The notes beneath the pieces are model-generated. The model made no database searches. It saw nothing but the letters and a program-made list of their open reading frames with translations, and was not told the origin of the DNA. A stretch of 46,776 nucleotides of DNA, from IMG/VR virus record IMGVR_UViG_3300036832_001622, positions 1 to 46,776 of that record; one strand, given 5' to 3'. The first letter of the stretch is position 1. Every line of letters begins with the position of its first letter. A program made the translations under genes and the position numbers. The stretch comes from a virus. Below are positions 24,293-31,513 of the stretch, in pieces.

Positions 24293-24541
24293 TCACCACA
24301 TCCAGATCCACATCATTGCGAATAGCAGCACGCCGATGAAGAACCATCCCCAGCTTCCGTACCAGAAAGCTGCCATGACGCCGATCAGGATCCCGCCGAT
24401 CGCCACGGTGAGATCGAGCCGCGTGACGTCATAGCCGAATAGCTTCATGCCGATCGGCTTGGGCCCCGGCAGCCACGACGCGCACCAGTCCATCGCCCGA
24501 TTATAGGCGGTCGAGAGCCGGCGCTGTATCGTCATCATCAT
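24293..24541 (-). CDS. Two-helix membrane protein
   Basis: 82 aa with two membrane helices (about 44-60 and 64-81, the latter GWFFIGVLLFAMMWIWMW). Start overlaps the upstream stop; three ATGs in a row make the exact start uncertain. A holin-like size, but far from the endolysin. Confidence 0.65.
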   Translation of the reverse strand: MMMTIQRRLSTAYNRAMDWCASWLPGPKPIGMKLFGYDVTRLDLTVAIGGILIGVMAAFWYGSWGWFFIGVLLFAMMWIWMW

Positions 24542-24936
24542 CGGCCCTGCTCCTCTTTGCCGGACGCCATGACATTGCCCTTAGCATCGCGCGTGGTCGT
24601 CGTGCCGTCCGCGTCCCTGGTCGTGGTCGAGATGATGTTGCCATCGGGATTGCGCGTCGTTGCGACGTTGCCGCTGACGCTGGTGATGCCCATGACCTTG
24701 CCACTCGGATCATAGAGCGTGCGCGAGCCATCGGTGGCGATCTTGGCCGTGCCGGTGAGTTCGCCCTTGCCGTCGCGGTAATAGATCGTGTTGCCGGATG
24801 TGGTCGCCGTGCCGACGATTTGGCCTTCGGGCGATTTGATCGTCATGGTGCGCGTAGTCGGCGGCGACGGAGTCAATGATTGCGCCATCGCGGTCGGAGC
24901 GAAGAGCGCAACAGTAAGAAATAGCATCTTAATCAT
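24538..24936 (-). CDS. Exported YD-repeat-like protein
   Basis: 132 aa from the ATG with GGAG 8 bases upstream; an upstream start at 25071 is rejected. Signal peptide (MLFLTVALFAPTAMAQ) then tandem repeats of about 14-18 residues: YRDGKGELTGTA, LYDPSGKVMGIT, RNPDGNIIST and TTRDAKGNVMAS. Resembles the repeat style of 28484-28792. Predicted outside the inner membrane; function unknown. Confidence 0.65.
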   Translation of the reverse strand: MIKMLFLTVALFAPTAMAQSLTPSPPTTRTMTIKSPEGQIVGTATTSGNTIYYRDGKGELTGTAKIATDGSRTLYDPSGKVMGITSVSGNVATTRNPDGNIISTTTRDADGTTTTRDAKGNVMASGKEEQGR

Positions 24937-24956
24937 TTTGTTTGCTCCATAAAGAA

Positions 24957-24988
24957 CGAGCCCGGCGCAGAGGTAGCCACCGGGCTCG
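24957..24988 (-). terminator. Terminator after the 25035 gene
   Basis: On the minus strand CGAGCCCGG-N14-CCGGGCTCG is followed by TTCTTTAT. A 9-bp stem just after the VPGPIVG-tailed gene; the U-tract is imperfect. Confidence 0.55.
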
Positions 24989-25034
24989 CGCCGAACGGCA
25001 ATGATTTGCGACGGATCGTGCCGTCCGGTTTCCG

Positions 25035-25700
25035 TTACGCAGTCGCCAGTTTCTTGCGACGACGTTTCCACTGCCAGCCACCGAAGCCGAGCATGCCGAG
25101 AAGTCCCGGCAGCCCCGCGCCGACGATTGGTCCCGGCACCGCAGCGGCGGACAGAGCGCCGCCGAGATTGGCAGCCCCTTGTCCGTTCGTCACGATGTGG
25201 AAATCGACGCTGGCGTTGAATGTTGCCGGAAGATTGAACGCACCGAACGCGGCATCATGACCACCGGAGATCGGTCCCGTGAAGGTCGACGAGTCGATAG
25301 CCGTGCCATTGATGTCAGTCGTGATCGTCGCGACCCAACCGGCAGAGAGGCCGGTCGCATCGAAGCCGCTCAGCAATGCGGTCAATCCGGTCGGGCTGGT
25401 GAGCCCGATCCCGAGCACGTTCAAGTCCAGCGTATGAGCACCGGCAAGGGTTTGCTGGACCGAGATCGTGTTGCCTTGCAGAAGGAAGGGCGGCGGAACA
25501 CCGCCCGGTCCGTTGGTCGATCCCGTCGCCAGGATCGTGAAGTCACCGAACGCGACCGGACCAATCGATGCCGTAGCGGTCGGAGTCGGAACGGTTGTCG
25601 TTGCCCCACCATCCTCCGAAGCAGTGAAGGTGATGGTTGCCGCATAGCTGGCCACCGTCATGGCGAGCAGCGAGGCGGTAGCAAGTACAAGCTTTCTCAT
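25035..25700 (-). CDS. Exported protein with VPGPIVG C-terminal sorting-like signal
   Basis: 221 aa. Signal peptide (MRKLVLATASLLAMTVASYA), a Thr/Gly/Ala-rich beta body, then VPGPIVGAGLPGLLG, a hydrophobic stretch and a basic end (KRRRKK). This is the PEP-CTERM layout: short Pro-containing motif, membrane helix, Arg/Lys cluster. Family knowledge suggests surface or envelope sorting by an exosortase; none is in this window. One of three such proteins here. Confidence 0.75.
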   Translation of the reverse strand: MRKLVLATASLLAMTVASYAATITFTASEDGGATTTVPTPTATASIGPVAFGDFTILATGSTNGPGGVPPPFLLQGNTISVQQTLAGAHTLDLNVLGIGLTSPTGLTALLSGFDATGLSAGWVATITTDINGTAIDSSTFTGPISGGHDAAFGAFNLPATFNASVDFHIVTNGQGAANLGGALSAAAVPGPIVGAGLPGLLGMLGFGGWQWKRRRKKLATA

Positions 25701-25735
25701 TTCTTGTCGTCCCCAAAAATTTAGAGGGAAGTTTC

Positions 25736-25815
25736 CATCACGGCCGACTGGTCGTGATGGTCGTTAATGGCGCGTTGCGCCATATCGCGACGGCTTAGGC
25801 TTGTCGCCTAGGCCG
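25736..25815. repeat. Three hairpins in a row between two VPGPIVG genes
   Basis: CATCACG/CGTGATG (25736-25759), ATGGCGC-GTT-GCGCCAT (25767-25783) and CGGCTTAGGC/GCCTAGGCCG with a TTGTC loop (25791-25815). The last overlaps the stop codon of the upstream gene. No U-tract follows, so RNA stability or processing is more likely than termination. Confidence 0.5.
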
Positions 25816-26455
25816 CCTGATGCCGCCACCACGCATACCGCTTCTGGCGAACGCGAGCGAGCACAAGCACTCCCAAACCGAGCAGGCCGGGAATACCGGC
25901 GCCGACGATTGGGCCGGGGACCGGAGCCGCGACGTTGATGCGGTAATGCTCGTAATCGTTGATCACGCCGCCGGTATCGAGCAGCGTAAACCCCGAGATG
26001 GTTTCACCATTAACCGCGAGCAGCGTAAACCCGGATTGCGCGTTCGGGTCGATGGCACCCAGATTAAAGGTGAAGGTGCCGTCTGTGGCTGTCACCGTCG
26101 CAGTCACGGTGCCGGTGCCCTTTAGCGAAAAGACATCGGTCGATGTGTCGAGCAGTGTGCCACTACAGTTGGTCTTGTCGCTACAAACGACGACATTAAG
26201 ATCGCTGGTGTTGCTGATCTTGATGTCGTTGCCGTTCGACGCGCCGGTGAAGCTTCCGTTCCCCGACAGATCGGTGAACCGAGCAAAACCGGTATGTTGG
26301 CCGTTGAAGCTGCCAAAAGCGACACTGCCGCTGATGGAGTCAAAGACCACGTTATCGCCGGTCCCGCTCAACTGGTTGAGAAGGATCACGTCGGCGCTTG
26401 CTGGAGTCGCGAGTCCAAGCGCAAGTAAACTCGCGGCGAGTAGAAAGTTCTTCAT
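25808..26455 (-). CDS. Exported protein with VPGPIVG C-terminal sorting-like signal
   Basis: 215 aa; GGAGG 9 bases before the ATG. Signal peptide (LLAASLLALGLATPASA), a Gly/Ser/Thr-rich beta body with one Cys pair (CSDKTNC), then VPGPIVGAGIPGLLGLGVLV and a basic tail (RVRQKR). Same architecture as 25035-25700 but a different body sequence. Confidence 0.75.
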   Translation of the reverse strand: MKNFLLAASLLALGLATPASADVILLNQLSGTGDNVVFDSISGSVAFGSFNGQHTGFARFTDLSGNGSFTGASNGNDIKISNTSDLNVVVCSDKTNCSGTLLDTSTDVFSLKGTGTVTATVTATDGTFTFNLGAIDPNAQSGFTLLAVNGETISGFTLLDTGGVINDYEHYRINVAAPVPGPIVGAGIPGLLGLGVLVLARVRQKRYAWWRHQAA

Positions 26456-26671
26456 TTACCATTCCTCCCCTGTGGGATGAGGTTTAGAGCCGCACCCTGG
26501 CACCCTGGCAAAAATACCACTGGCCGGCAATGACAGTTTTTTGAATTTGAACTTTTTGGCCGCTGGCCCTCTTATTGACACATGACCAGTGGCCCGCTAT
26601 ATGAGCGGCTGTTCAGGGCGGGTTCACGCCCGGACGACTCAGGGCGGGTCCACGCCCGGGAATATAGGTTT
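26456..26671. promoter_or_regulatory. Divergent control region with three operators
   Basis: Plus promoter TTGACA (26575-26580), 17 bases, TATATG (26598-26603), with GACCAGTGGCC (26584-26594) inside the spacer. Further sites: GGCCGCTGGCC (26558-26568) and TACCACTGGCC (26515-26525), the last nearest the leftward VPGPIVG genes. This is the best-formed promoter of the accessory island. Confidence 0.75.
26613..26659 (+). repeat. Tandem 21-bp hairpin repeat in a leader
   Basis: Two copies (26613-26633, 26639-26659) differing by one loop base. Each forms GGGCG-N6-CGCCC. They lie between the promoter and the 26672 ATG. Confidence 0.65.
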
Positions 26672-26830
26672 ATGAAAGCCTTAACCGTCGTCCTCATCGC
26701 AGCCGCGACGCTGCTGGTGCCTGTGACCCTTTATACTGCACTGCAGCCGAAACCTCCCGACCAGGTCATCCGTTATCTGCCCGCCATCGAGGTCGACGCG
26801 CCGGCCGACTGGCAAAACGCTTGTGTGTGA
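26672..26830 (+). CDS. 52-aa exported or membrane protein
   Basis: Starts MKALTVVLIAAATLLVPVTL: a membrane helix or signal peptide, then a short polar tail. An in-frame upstream ATG (26582) sits inside the promoter and is not used. Stop overlaps the next ATG (TGATG). Confidence 0.6.
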   Translation: MKALTVVLIAAATLLVPVTLYTALQPKPPDQVIRYLPAIEVDAPADWQNACV

Positions 26831-27150
26831 TGGCTGACATGTTCATTTCCCCTCCTTTGAATGGCGTCATTTACGTCGCCGAGCTCCCGCGCCGTCGTGC
26901 TCGCCGGGCCAACGGTCTGCACTGGTCGCGGGTGACAGTTGAACCGATCGCCGATGGCGGGCGACGCATAGAGGCGGGCCAAGTGCCCAAACAGATACGC
27001 CGCGCCGCTTACCGATTATTTGCAGGAGATCAAATTCGTGAGTCGGACCGGACCAGACTGCCCCCCAGTTGTCCGGACCGTACTGGGGAGCCGTCTGGCT
27101 CGTCCGCCGCACAAAAGGCGGCTCCCCAAACCTTTCATCCGGAGCTCTGA
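26830..27150 (+). CDS. Hypothetical basic protein
   Basis: 106 aa from the ATG overlapping the previous stop. Basic N-terminal half (LPRRRARR). Its last 40 codons are encoded by an RNA segment with two competing hairpins and look of low coding quality, so the true 3' end is uncertain. Confidence 0.4.
   Translation: MADMFISPPLNGVIYVAELPRRRARRANGLHWSRVTVEPIADGGRRIEAGQVPKQIRRAAYRLFAGDQIRESDRTRLPPSCPDRTGEPSGSSAAQKAAPQTFHPEL
27063..27127 (+). promoter_or_regulatory. Mutually exclusive hairpins, attenuator-like
   Basis: CCCCAGT (27063-27069) can pair with ACTGGGG (27082-27088), or GGGGAGCCG (27085-27093) with CGGCTCCCC (27119-27127). The two pairings share GGGG 27085-27088. They lie just before the 27154 gene. 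Confidence 0.45.
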
Positions 27151-27153
27151 AAC

Positions 27154-27387
27154 ATGCCTATTCCCAACGAATCTGGACTCAGGTCGCTGATCGCCTCGCT
27201 ACGCGATATAGCCGAAGAAGGTTGCGGAGACATAGACGAAGACAGTGAGTACCGCGAAGCCTGCAGAACAGTCGCCGAGTTCTTAGAGCTTTGCATTGAT
27301 AAGGCCCACGCCGAAGCGAAGGCGTCTCCGTTTGCCGAGTTTGTGGAAAGCATCGAGAAGCAAGCACATGCGCCAGAAAACGAATGA
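27154..27387 (+). CDS. Small acidic helical protein
   Basis: 77 aa, GGAG before the ATG. Acidic (GCGDIDEDSEY) and helical. No family recognised; overlaps the next gene by 20 bases. Confidence 0.6.
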   Translation: MPIPNESGLRSLIASLRDIAEEGCGDIDEDSEYREACRTVAEFLELCIDKAHAEAKASPFAEFVESIEKQAHAPENE

Positions 27388-27565
27388 CCCGAATTCAGTC
27401 ATCCGCGACGTGCTCGCCGCGGTGTTGCGCAACGTCGATTTGCCGACGGCAAAAAAAATCGCCGCGGACCTGCGCGAGATCCACGGCGATCAACGGTTCC
27501 GGAACATGGTCAATGGCATCTGCGCGATCGTCGAGCTCGAGGCCGATCGACCGCCAGTGCATTGA
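27368..27565 (+). CDS. Small hypothetical protein
   Basis: 65 aa from the ATG at 27368. Helical, with an IRDVLAAVLRNVDLPTAKKI segment. No family recognised. Confidence 0.55.
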   Translation: MRQKTNDPNSVIRDVLAAVLRNVDLPTAKKIAADLREIHGDQRFRNMVNGICAIVELEADRPPVH

Positions 27566-27603
27566 AAGGGGAGGATAACCCTGAAGAAAGAAAGAGGCTT
27601 AAA

Positions 27604-28413
27604 ATGTATAAGTTAGCTCTACTTGCTACCGCATCAGCGCTGACATTGGCGACCGTCGCGAAAGCCGACACCGTCACGATCGGCTATTTCGACCCATCGC
27701 CGCAAGCAAACATGTCGGGGATTCAGATCCTCGGCACTAACACCGGCGCGTTTCCAATCGTTCAGTTGACGGGTCTGCCGATCTTCCCTAACACCCCGCC
27801 GCAATCGCCGCAGACGTCGTTTGGCTTTGATCACATCATCGCAATGGTGATTCCGCCAGGCGGCAATCAATTCAGCGGCGGACTTGGCGGCACATTCCCG
27901 ACGTTTGAATTTGCCTTCAATGATGGTTTCGCCCCGCCGCAAGGCGGCGTCTCATACCTGTACGCATCCTGGCGCGGCACGTTCACCGGCGGCACGGCGA
28001 TCACCATGCCAACAATGTGGGGCACCACGGAAACGCCTGCAGTTGGCACTCCTGGTTTCACCGTAACGTCGCAAGTGCTCGTCTGCTCGACGCCTAACCC
28101 GTTCTGCGGACCGTTCGTCGGCGGCACGTTCTCGTTCGGTGGGCAAGACCAGTTCACCAATACGCTGCGAACCGACTCAACAACTCTAACCGCGTTGCTG
28201 CCAGGACAGGACTTTCAAATAACGGAATTGTTCGCGTTCCAGGGTGGCAGCCATCCGCCGTTTGCCCAGGGTGACGTCGGTGCTTTCATCATGACCACGC
28301 TCAACGCGCCGACGCCCGTTCCTGGGCCGATCGTCGGCACCGGTCCGGTCGCTGCGTTCATGGCGCTGGGCATGGCGTGGCTCGCCCGTCGCAGGAGGCA
28401 GCGGTGTCAATAA
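27604..28413 (+). CDS. Exported protein with VPGPIVG C-terminal sorting-like signal
   Basis: 269 aa; GAGG before the ATG; an earlier in-frame start at 27562 would spoil the signal peptide. Signal peptide (LALLATASALTLATVAKA), a Gly/Pro/Thr/Phe-rich beta body, then PTPVPGPIVGTGPVAAFM, a membrane helix and ARRRRQR. Third protein with this tail, on the opposite strand from the other two. Confidence 0.75.
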   Translation: MYKLALLATASALTLATVAKADTVTIGYFDPSPQANMSGIQILGTNTGAFPIVQLTGLPIFPNTPPQSPQTSFGFDHIIAMVIPPGGNQFSGGLGGTFPTFEFAFNDGFAPPQGGVSYLYASWRGTFTGGTAITMPTMWGTTETPAVGTPGFTVTSQVLVCSTPNPFCGPFVGGTFSFGGQDQFTNTLRTDSTTLTALLPGQDFQITELFAFQGGSHPPFAQGDVGAFIMTTLNAPTPVPGPIVGTGPVAAFMALGMAWLARRRRQRCQ

Positions 28414-28487
28414 TCTGGGTTGAGCTCGCGGCTATCGCGTTGGGCGTCATTCTGTTGGGCATCACCGTGCGGATAACACTGCAATGA
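28404..28487 (+). CDS. 27-aa membrane micro-protein
   Basis: GTG start with AGGAGG 5 bases upstream, overlapping the previous gene's end; its TGA overlaps the next ATG. MSIIWVELAAIALG then VILLGITVRITLQ, essentially one membrane helix. The strong ribosome site makes it credible. Confidence 0.65.
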   Translation: MSIIWVELAAIALGVILLGITVRITLQ

Positions 28488-28792
28488 CCACCAGAGACAC
28501 AATCAACGCGCTCGAAATCGGCGTCGCCATCGTGCTTGCGGTGGCGATCGCCATCATCATCACCGTGGTCGCAACAACGCATCCGGCGGCCGCGCAGACG
28601 ACAAACATCTATGACGCCCGCGGCAACAAGGTCGGCTCGACCACCCGCAACGGCAATACGACAAACACCTATGACGCCCGCGGGACTCGAGTTGAGTCCT
28701 CGACCACGACCGGCAACACCACGAACTACTACGACCCCCGCGGCAACAAGCTCGGCTCGAGCTCGACGCCGACAACGGGAGGGAGACGCTGA
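28484..28792 (+). CDS. Membrane-anchored or exported YD-repeat-like protein
   Basis: 102 aa. Hydrophobic helix at about 10-31, AAAQT possible cleavage site, then three repeats: TTNIYDARGNKVGS, TTNTYDARGTRVES, TTNYYDPRGNKLGS. The unit resembles YD/RHS repeats. Similar in style to 24538-24936. Extracytoplasmic role likely; substrate unknown. Confidence 0.7.
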   Translation: MTTRDTINALEIGVAIVLAVAIAIIITVVATTHPAAAQTTNIYDARGNKVGSTTRNGNTTNTYDARGTRVESSTTTGNTTNYYDPRGNKLGSSSTPTTGGRR

Positions 28793-29478
28793 TGCCCGCG
28801 GACGCGTTTGTCATTCCCGCCGGACAGTCACGCCGCAAAGTGCGCGACTTTCTGCGCAGAGAGGTCAATAAGCTATTTACTCGCGAATTCGTTGCTGAAT
28901 GGTTTGGCAAGGACATAACCGATGAACTGATGGCCAAGGATTTGATCGAGCCGGCCAGGGAAAGACGTTACAGCAGAACCGACGACACCACTGATGGCGA
29001 GCTCATCCCCGGCTATTATCGGCTCGCTGAGCCAGGAAGGCGTTTCGCAAGCAAACTATTGCTCAAGCCGATCTCTCGCACCAAAGCCGACGAGCTTCTC
29101 GCCCATTTGATCAAGCGCGCTCGAGCCATCAATCGGAATTCAGAGTTGCTGTACTACGTTAGCTCAATCAATGTGATCGGAAGCTACCTCACCGATGCGC
29201 AAATCCTCGGCGATGTCGATGTTGAGGTTGAGTTCGAGCACAAAACCGCATGCTACCAAAAGCACAAGGAAATGGCGATTGCTCGCGCGCATACATTGGC
29301 ACCGTTTCGATATTTCTATCTAGCGTCTGACGAGCAAGATTTCTGCAGACACGAAGTCTACAAGATCCTCAAAGACCGCAACCCATATCTATCGGTGCTG
29401 AGTTCGCGCGTTGATACGCCCGATCGACGTTTGATTTTTTCCGCACGACGTCCGCGAGAGAGGAAGCAATGTTTGTAG
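28792..29478 (+). CDS. Nucleotidyltransferase-like protein with winged helix
   Basis: 228 aa, ATG overlapping the previous TGA. N-terminal half is winged-helix-like, ending YYRLAEPGRRFASK. Then INVIGSYLTDAQILGDVDVE (about 122-141), the GS...DxD motif of polymerase-beta-type nucleotidyltransferases. Some relatives are toxins or tRNA-modifying enzymes; the role here is not determined. Confidence 0.6.
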   Translation: MPADAFVIPAGQSRRKVRDFLRREVNKLFTREFVAEWFGKDITDELMAKDLIEPARERRYSRTDDTTDGELIPGYYRLAEPGRRFASKLLLKPISRTKADELLAHLIKRARAINRNSELLYYVSSINVIGSYLTDAQILGDVDVEVEFEHKTACYQKHKEMAIARAHTLAPFRYFYLASDEQDFCRHEVYKILKDRNPYLSVLSSRVDTPDRRLIFSARRPRERKQCL

Positions 29479-29591
29479 ACGAAGAGGAACGCGCAGTCGC
29501 CATCGCAGCCACACTTGTATCGATCGGCGCCGTGTTCGCCCTCGGTACCTGGGCGACGCTCACGCTCGTGATCTGGTATTTCGGGCTGTGA
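29469..29591 (+). CDS. 40-aa membrane micro-protein
   Basis: AGGAAG just before the ATG; overlaps the previous gene by 10 bases and the next by GTGA. Acidic head (MFVDEEERA) and one membrane helix (about 12-38: IGAVFALGTWATLTLVIWYF). Confidence 0.65.
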   Translation: MFVDEEERAVAIAATLVSIGAVFALGTWATLTLVIWYFGL

Positions 29592-29827
29592 GAAAAGAAT
29601 ACGTCCATATCAACTGGGGCGCATGCAGCGATTGGGACGCCGCGCGCTCGAAAATGGTGTTCCTCGGCGTCGTGCTTTACGGCAATCACTGCGACGTCGA
29701 CGGCGACTCGACAAACATTCGCCGCCAGCTACAGCGGCGCGGGCTCAAGGTGGTACGCGAGGACTTTCACGATAGCCACGGCACGCGGCCGCTGTTGCGC
29801 GTTTCTGATGAGAATGAAAAGCGATGA
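29588..29827 (+). CDS. Hypothetical protein
   Basis: 79 aa, GTG start overlapping the previous stop. Alpha/beta; FLGVVLYGNHCDVDGDS segment. No family recognised. Confidence 0.6.
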   Translation: MRKEYVHINWGACSDWDAARSKMVFLGVVLYGNHCDVDGDSTNIRRQLQRRGLKVVREDFHDSHGTRPLLRVSDENEKR

Positions 29828-30009
29828 CGAGCCTCAGCATTTTCCTCATCGCGATCGCACTGCTCTGGATCTGCAGGAAGCGCAGGCACGAGCTCACGCG
29901 TACCGAGGCCGGCGCGATCGCGGCCATCGCCCTCTATTCGCAACTGACACCGGAGCAGCGAGCTCAAGCCGAAGACTACGTCATCAACCTGGCAGCAAAG
30001 GACCGATAA
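29824..30009 (+). CDS. Small membrane protein
   Basis: 61 aa. N-terminal membrane helix (MTSLSIFLIAIALLWIC), basic stop (RKRR), then a cytoplasmic helical tail. ATGA-coupled to the previous gene and TAATG-coupled to the next. Confidence 0.65.
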   Translation: MTSLSIFLIAIALLWICRKRRHELTRTEAGAIAAIALYSQLTPEQRAQAEDYVINLAAKDR

Positions 30010-30185
30010 TGCGGAAGCCGAAGTCTGACGATCCTGAGAAGATCCAGCATTACAAGACGCAGCGCAAAGCTATCGCCGCGCGCTACTATCAACGCCATCG
30101 TGAGATCATCAAAGTCTCGATGATGCTCGACATCTCGATGAAACAAGCGCGAGCAATCGCTCGAAACCAGGGGCTCCGGACATGA
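30009..30185 (+). CDS. Small basic HTH-like protein
   Basis: 58 aa. Lys/Arg-rich; ends with a helix-turn-helix-like stretch (SMMLDISMKQARAIARNQGL). DNA binding possible. Confidence 0.55.
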   Translation: MRKPKSDDPEKIQHYKTQRKAIAARYYQRHREIIKVSMMLDISMKQARAIARNQGLRT

Positions 30186-30724
30186 AGTTCTTCGGAACCG
30201 TGATCGTCTTCGCTGCCCTCGCCTTGGCGGCGGCGATCGTTCACGCGAAGGCGCAAGGCATTTATATGGGCCGCGACGGCCGAGCTCATGCCCAGGTCAT
30301 CGTTGACCCGGACGGCCGCGGCTGGCCAGTGGCCCCGACGTTCTGCAGCCCCGGATTCGGACCTTGCCCGGTCGTCCTCGGCCCGCCGATCGCGCCGCCC
30401 TTGGCCTACGCGCCGCCGGCAGCCGAGGCCTTACCGCCGGCCGCACCCCCAGCGCCGCCGATCGGCTGGGTCTACGGACCTTATACAGTGTGCGGCGACC
30501 CGCCGGCTTGCACCACCGGCGCCGTGAGTGTGGCGGCCGATGGTCTCAACGTCCGCGCCGCGCCTGATGGGCCCCCGCTCATGGCACTGGTCAACGGTAC
30601 TCCGCTCATTCCGGTTGGACGCAGGGGGCGCTGGATCCTGGTCGCCGCCGGCTGCAATCTGACCCCGACCTTCGCCTGGTCATGGACGGCTGGCGTCCCG
30701 CTTAATCGTTGCTGGGTGTACTAA
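30182..30724 (+). CDS. Secreted SH3b-like protein
   Basis: 180 aa. Signal peptide (about 1-25), a Pro/Ala-rich linker (about 65-100), then an SH3b-like domain: VSVAADGLNVRAAPDGPP, followed by VNGTPLIPVGRRGRWILVAA. SH3b modules bind cell-wall or surface ligands. Last gene of the island's long rightward operon. Confidence 0.7.
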   Translation: MKFFGTVIVFAALALAAAIVHAKAQGIYMGRDGRAHAQVIVDPDGRGWPVAPTFCSPGFGPCPVVLGPPIAPPLAYAPPAAEALPPAAPPAPPIGWVYGPYTVCGDPPACTTGAVSVAADGLNVRAAPDGPPLMALVNGTPLIPVGRRGRWILVAAGCNLTPTFAWSWTAGVPLNRCWVY

Positions 30725-30727
30725 AAA

Positions 30728-30753
30728 AACCTGCGCCAAAAAAAGCGCAGGTT
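30728..30753 (+). terminator. Rho-independent terminator
   Basis: AACCTGCGC-CAAAAAAA-GCGCAGGTT directly after the stop of the SH3b-like gene, with T-rich sequence downstream and an A-run upstream. Confidence 0.8.
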
Positions 30754-30781
30754 TCCCATTGTTTACTTTTTAGCCATTTTC

Positions 30782-30806
30782 GACCACTGGCCCCCGTCCG
30801 TTGGCC
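30782..30806 (+). promoter_or_regulatory. Tandem operators before an HTH gene
   Basis: GACCACTGGCC (30782-30792) and the variant GTCCGTTGGCC (30796-30806), 14 bp apart, 20 bases before the 30826 ATG. No well-formed -35/-10 pair is visible around them. Confidence 0.6.
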
Positions 30807-30825
30807 CTGTTAAGCTGATCGCGTC

Positions 30826-31053
30826 ATGACCGGCAAAGAATACTGTGACGCGCTCGAGCTCCTCGGCTTGAACTTTGAGAGCGCTGCTCGGTTCTTGCGC
30901 ATGGATTCGCGCACGAGCCGACGCATCGGACAAGGTGATGACACCCTCGGATGGCCGCGAGCAGCATTGCTACGACTCATGGTCGCCCGTCGCATAAAGA
31001 CGCAAGAGGTCGAGGAGCTCATGCGTGATTTTAACCAGGAGAATGACGAATGA
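30826..31053 (+). CDS. HTH protein, second candidate regulator
   Basis: 75 aa. EYCDALELLGLNFESAARFL, then RMDSRTSRRIGQGDDTLG, aligns with the N-terminal half of 22297-22518. It lies immediately after tandem GRCCANTGGYC-type sites. Probably a DNA-binding paralogue. ATGA-coupled to the next gene. Confidence 0.7.
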   Translation: MTGKEYCDALELLGLNFESAARFLRMDSRTSRRIGQGDDTLGWPRAALLRLMVARRIKTQEVEELMRDFNQENDE

Positions 31054-31223
31054 AACGGCAGCGAAGTTTGCTTAATCTGTCAGAGCGAATCCGAGTTCTT
31101 GACGACGCAGGATTGAAGCCGGGAGCGATCGCCCGATTGCTTGACACCAAGTATCAGAACGTCCGCAATGCGCTGATCTATGAGCCGCGGCGCCGATACG
31201 TTCGGAGAGCTCGCCGCCGATGA
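31050..31223 (+). CDS. 57-aa HTH protein
   Basis: ATG overlaps the previous stop. NLSERIRVLDDAGLKPGAIA, then RLLDTKYQNVRNALIY, is a helix-turn-helix, with an Arg-rich end. Likely forms a regulatory pair with the 30826 product. Confidence 0.65.
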   Translation: MKRQRSLLNLSERIRVLDDAGLKPGAIARLLDTKYQNVRNALIYEPRRRYVRRARRR

Positions 31224-31239
31224 CAGAACGGAGGAACAA

Positions 31240-31509
31240 ATGAAAGAATTGTCCGGACACAAGCTAAACATTTCACCTACAGACCGCATCGCAAGATGCC
31301 AATGCAACGCTTGGCAATGGCCGTGCGGTTCTGATTTGCCGGAAGCCTACGCTGGTCATATCAAACAAGAGCAAGAAAGAGAGGCAGCGATGATCGCATA
31401 CAGCGAAACCTACAAGCCGCCTTCTCGTCTTGCCAAAGTTGGTCAGCTTGCCATTCTATTCGCTGCGTTCGCGTGCGTCATGTTCACCGTGCTGCACTTC
31501 ATCGGATGA
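31240..31509 (+). CDS. Small membrane protein
   Basis: 89 aa from the ATG preceded by GGAGGAA. A Cys/Trp-containing middle (CQCNAWQWPCG) and a C-terminal membrane helix (about 65-88: VGQLAILFAAFACVMFTVLH). Confidence 0.65.
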   Translation: MKELSGHKLNISPTDRIARCQCNAWQWPCGSDLPEAYAGHIKQEQEREAAMIAYSETYKPPSRLAKVGQLAILFAAFACVMFTVLHFIG

Positions 31510-31513
31510 GAGC

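Noticed and set aside
30324-30334. GGCCAGTGGCC inside the SH3b-like gene
   Set aside because: Exact match to the operator consensus, but coding and with no promoter nearby; not counted as a regulatory site.
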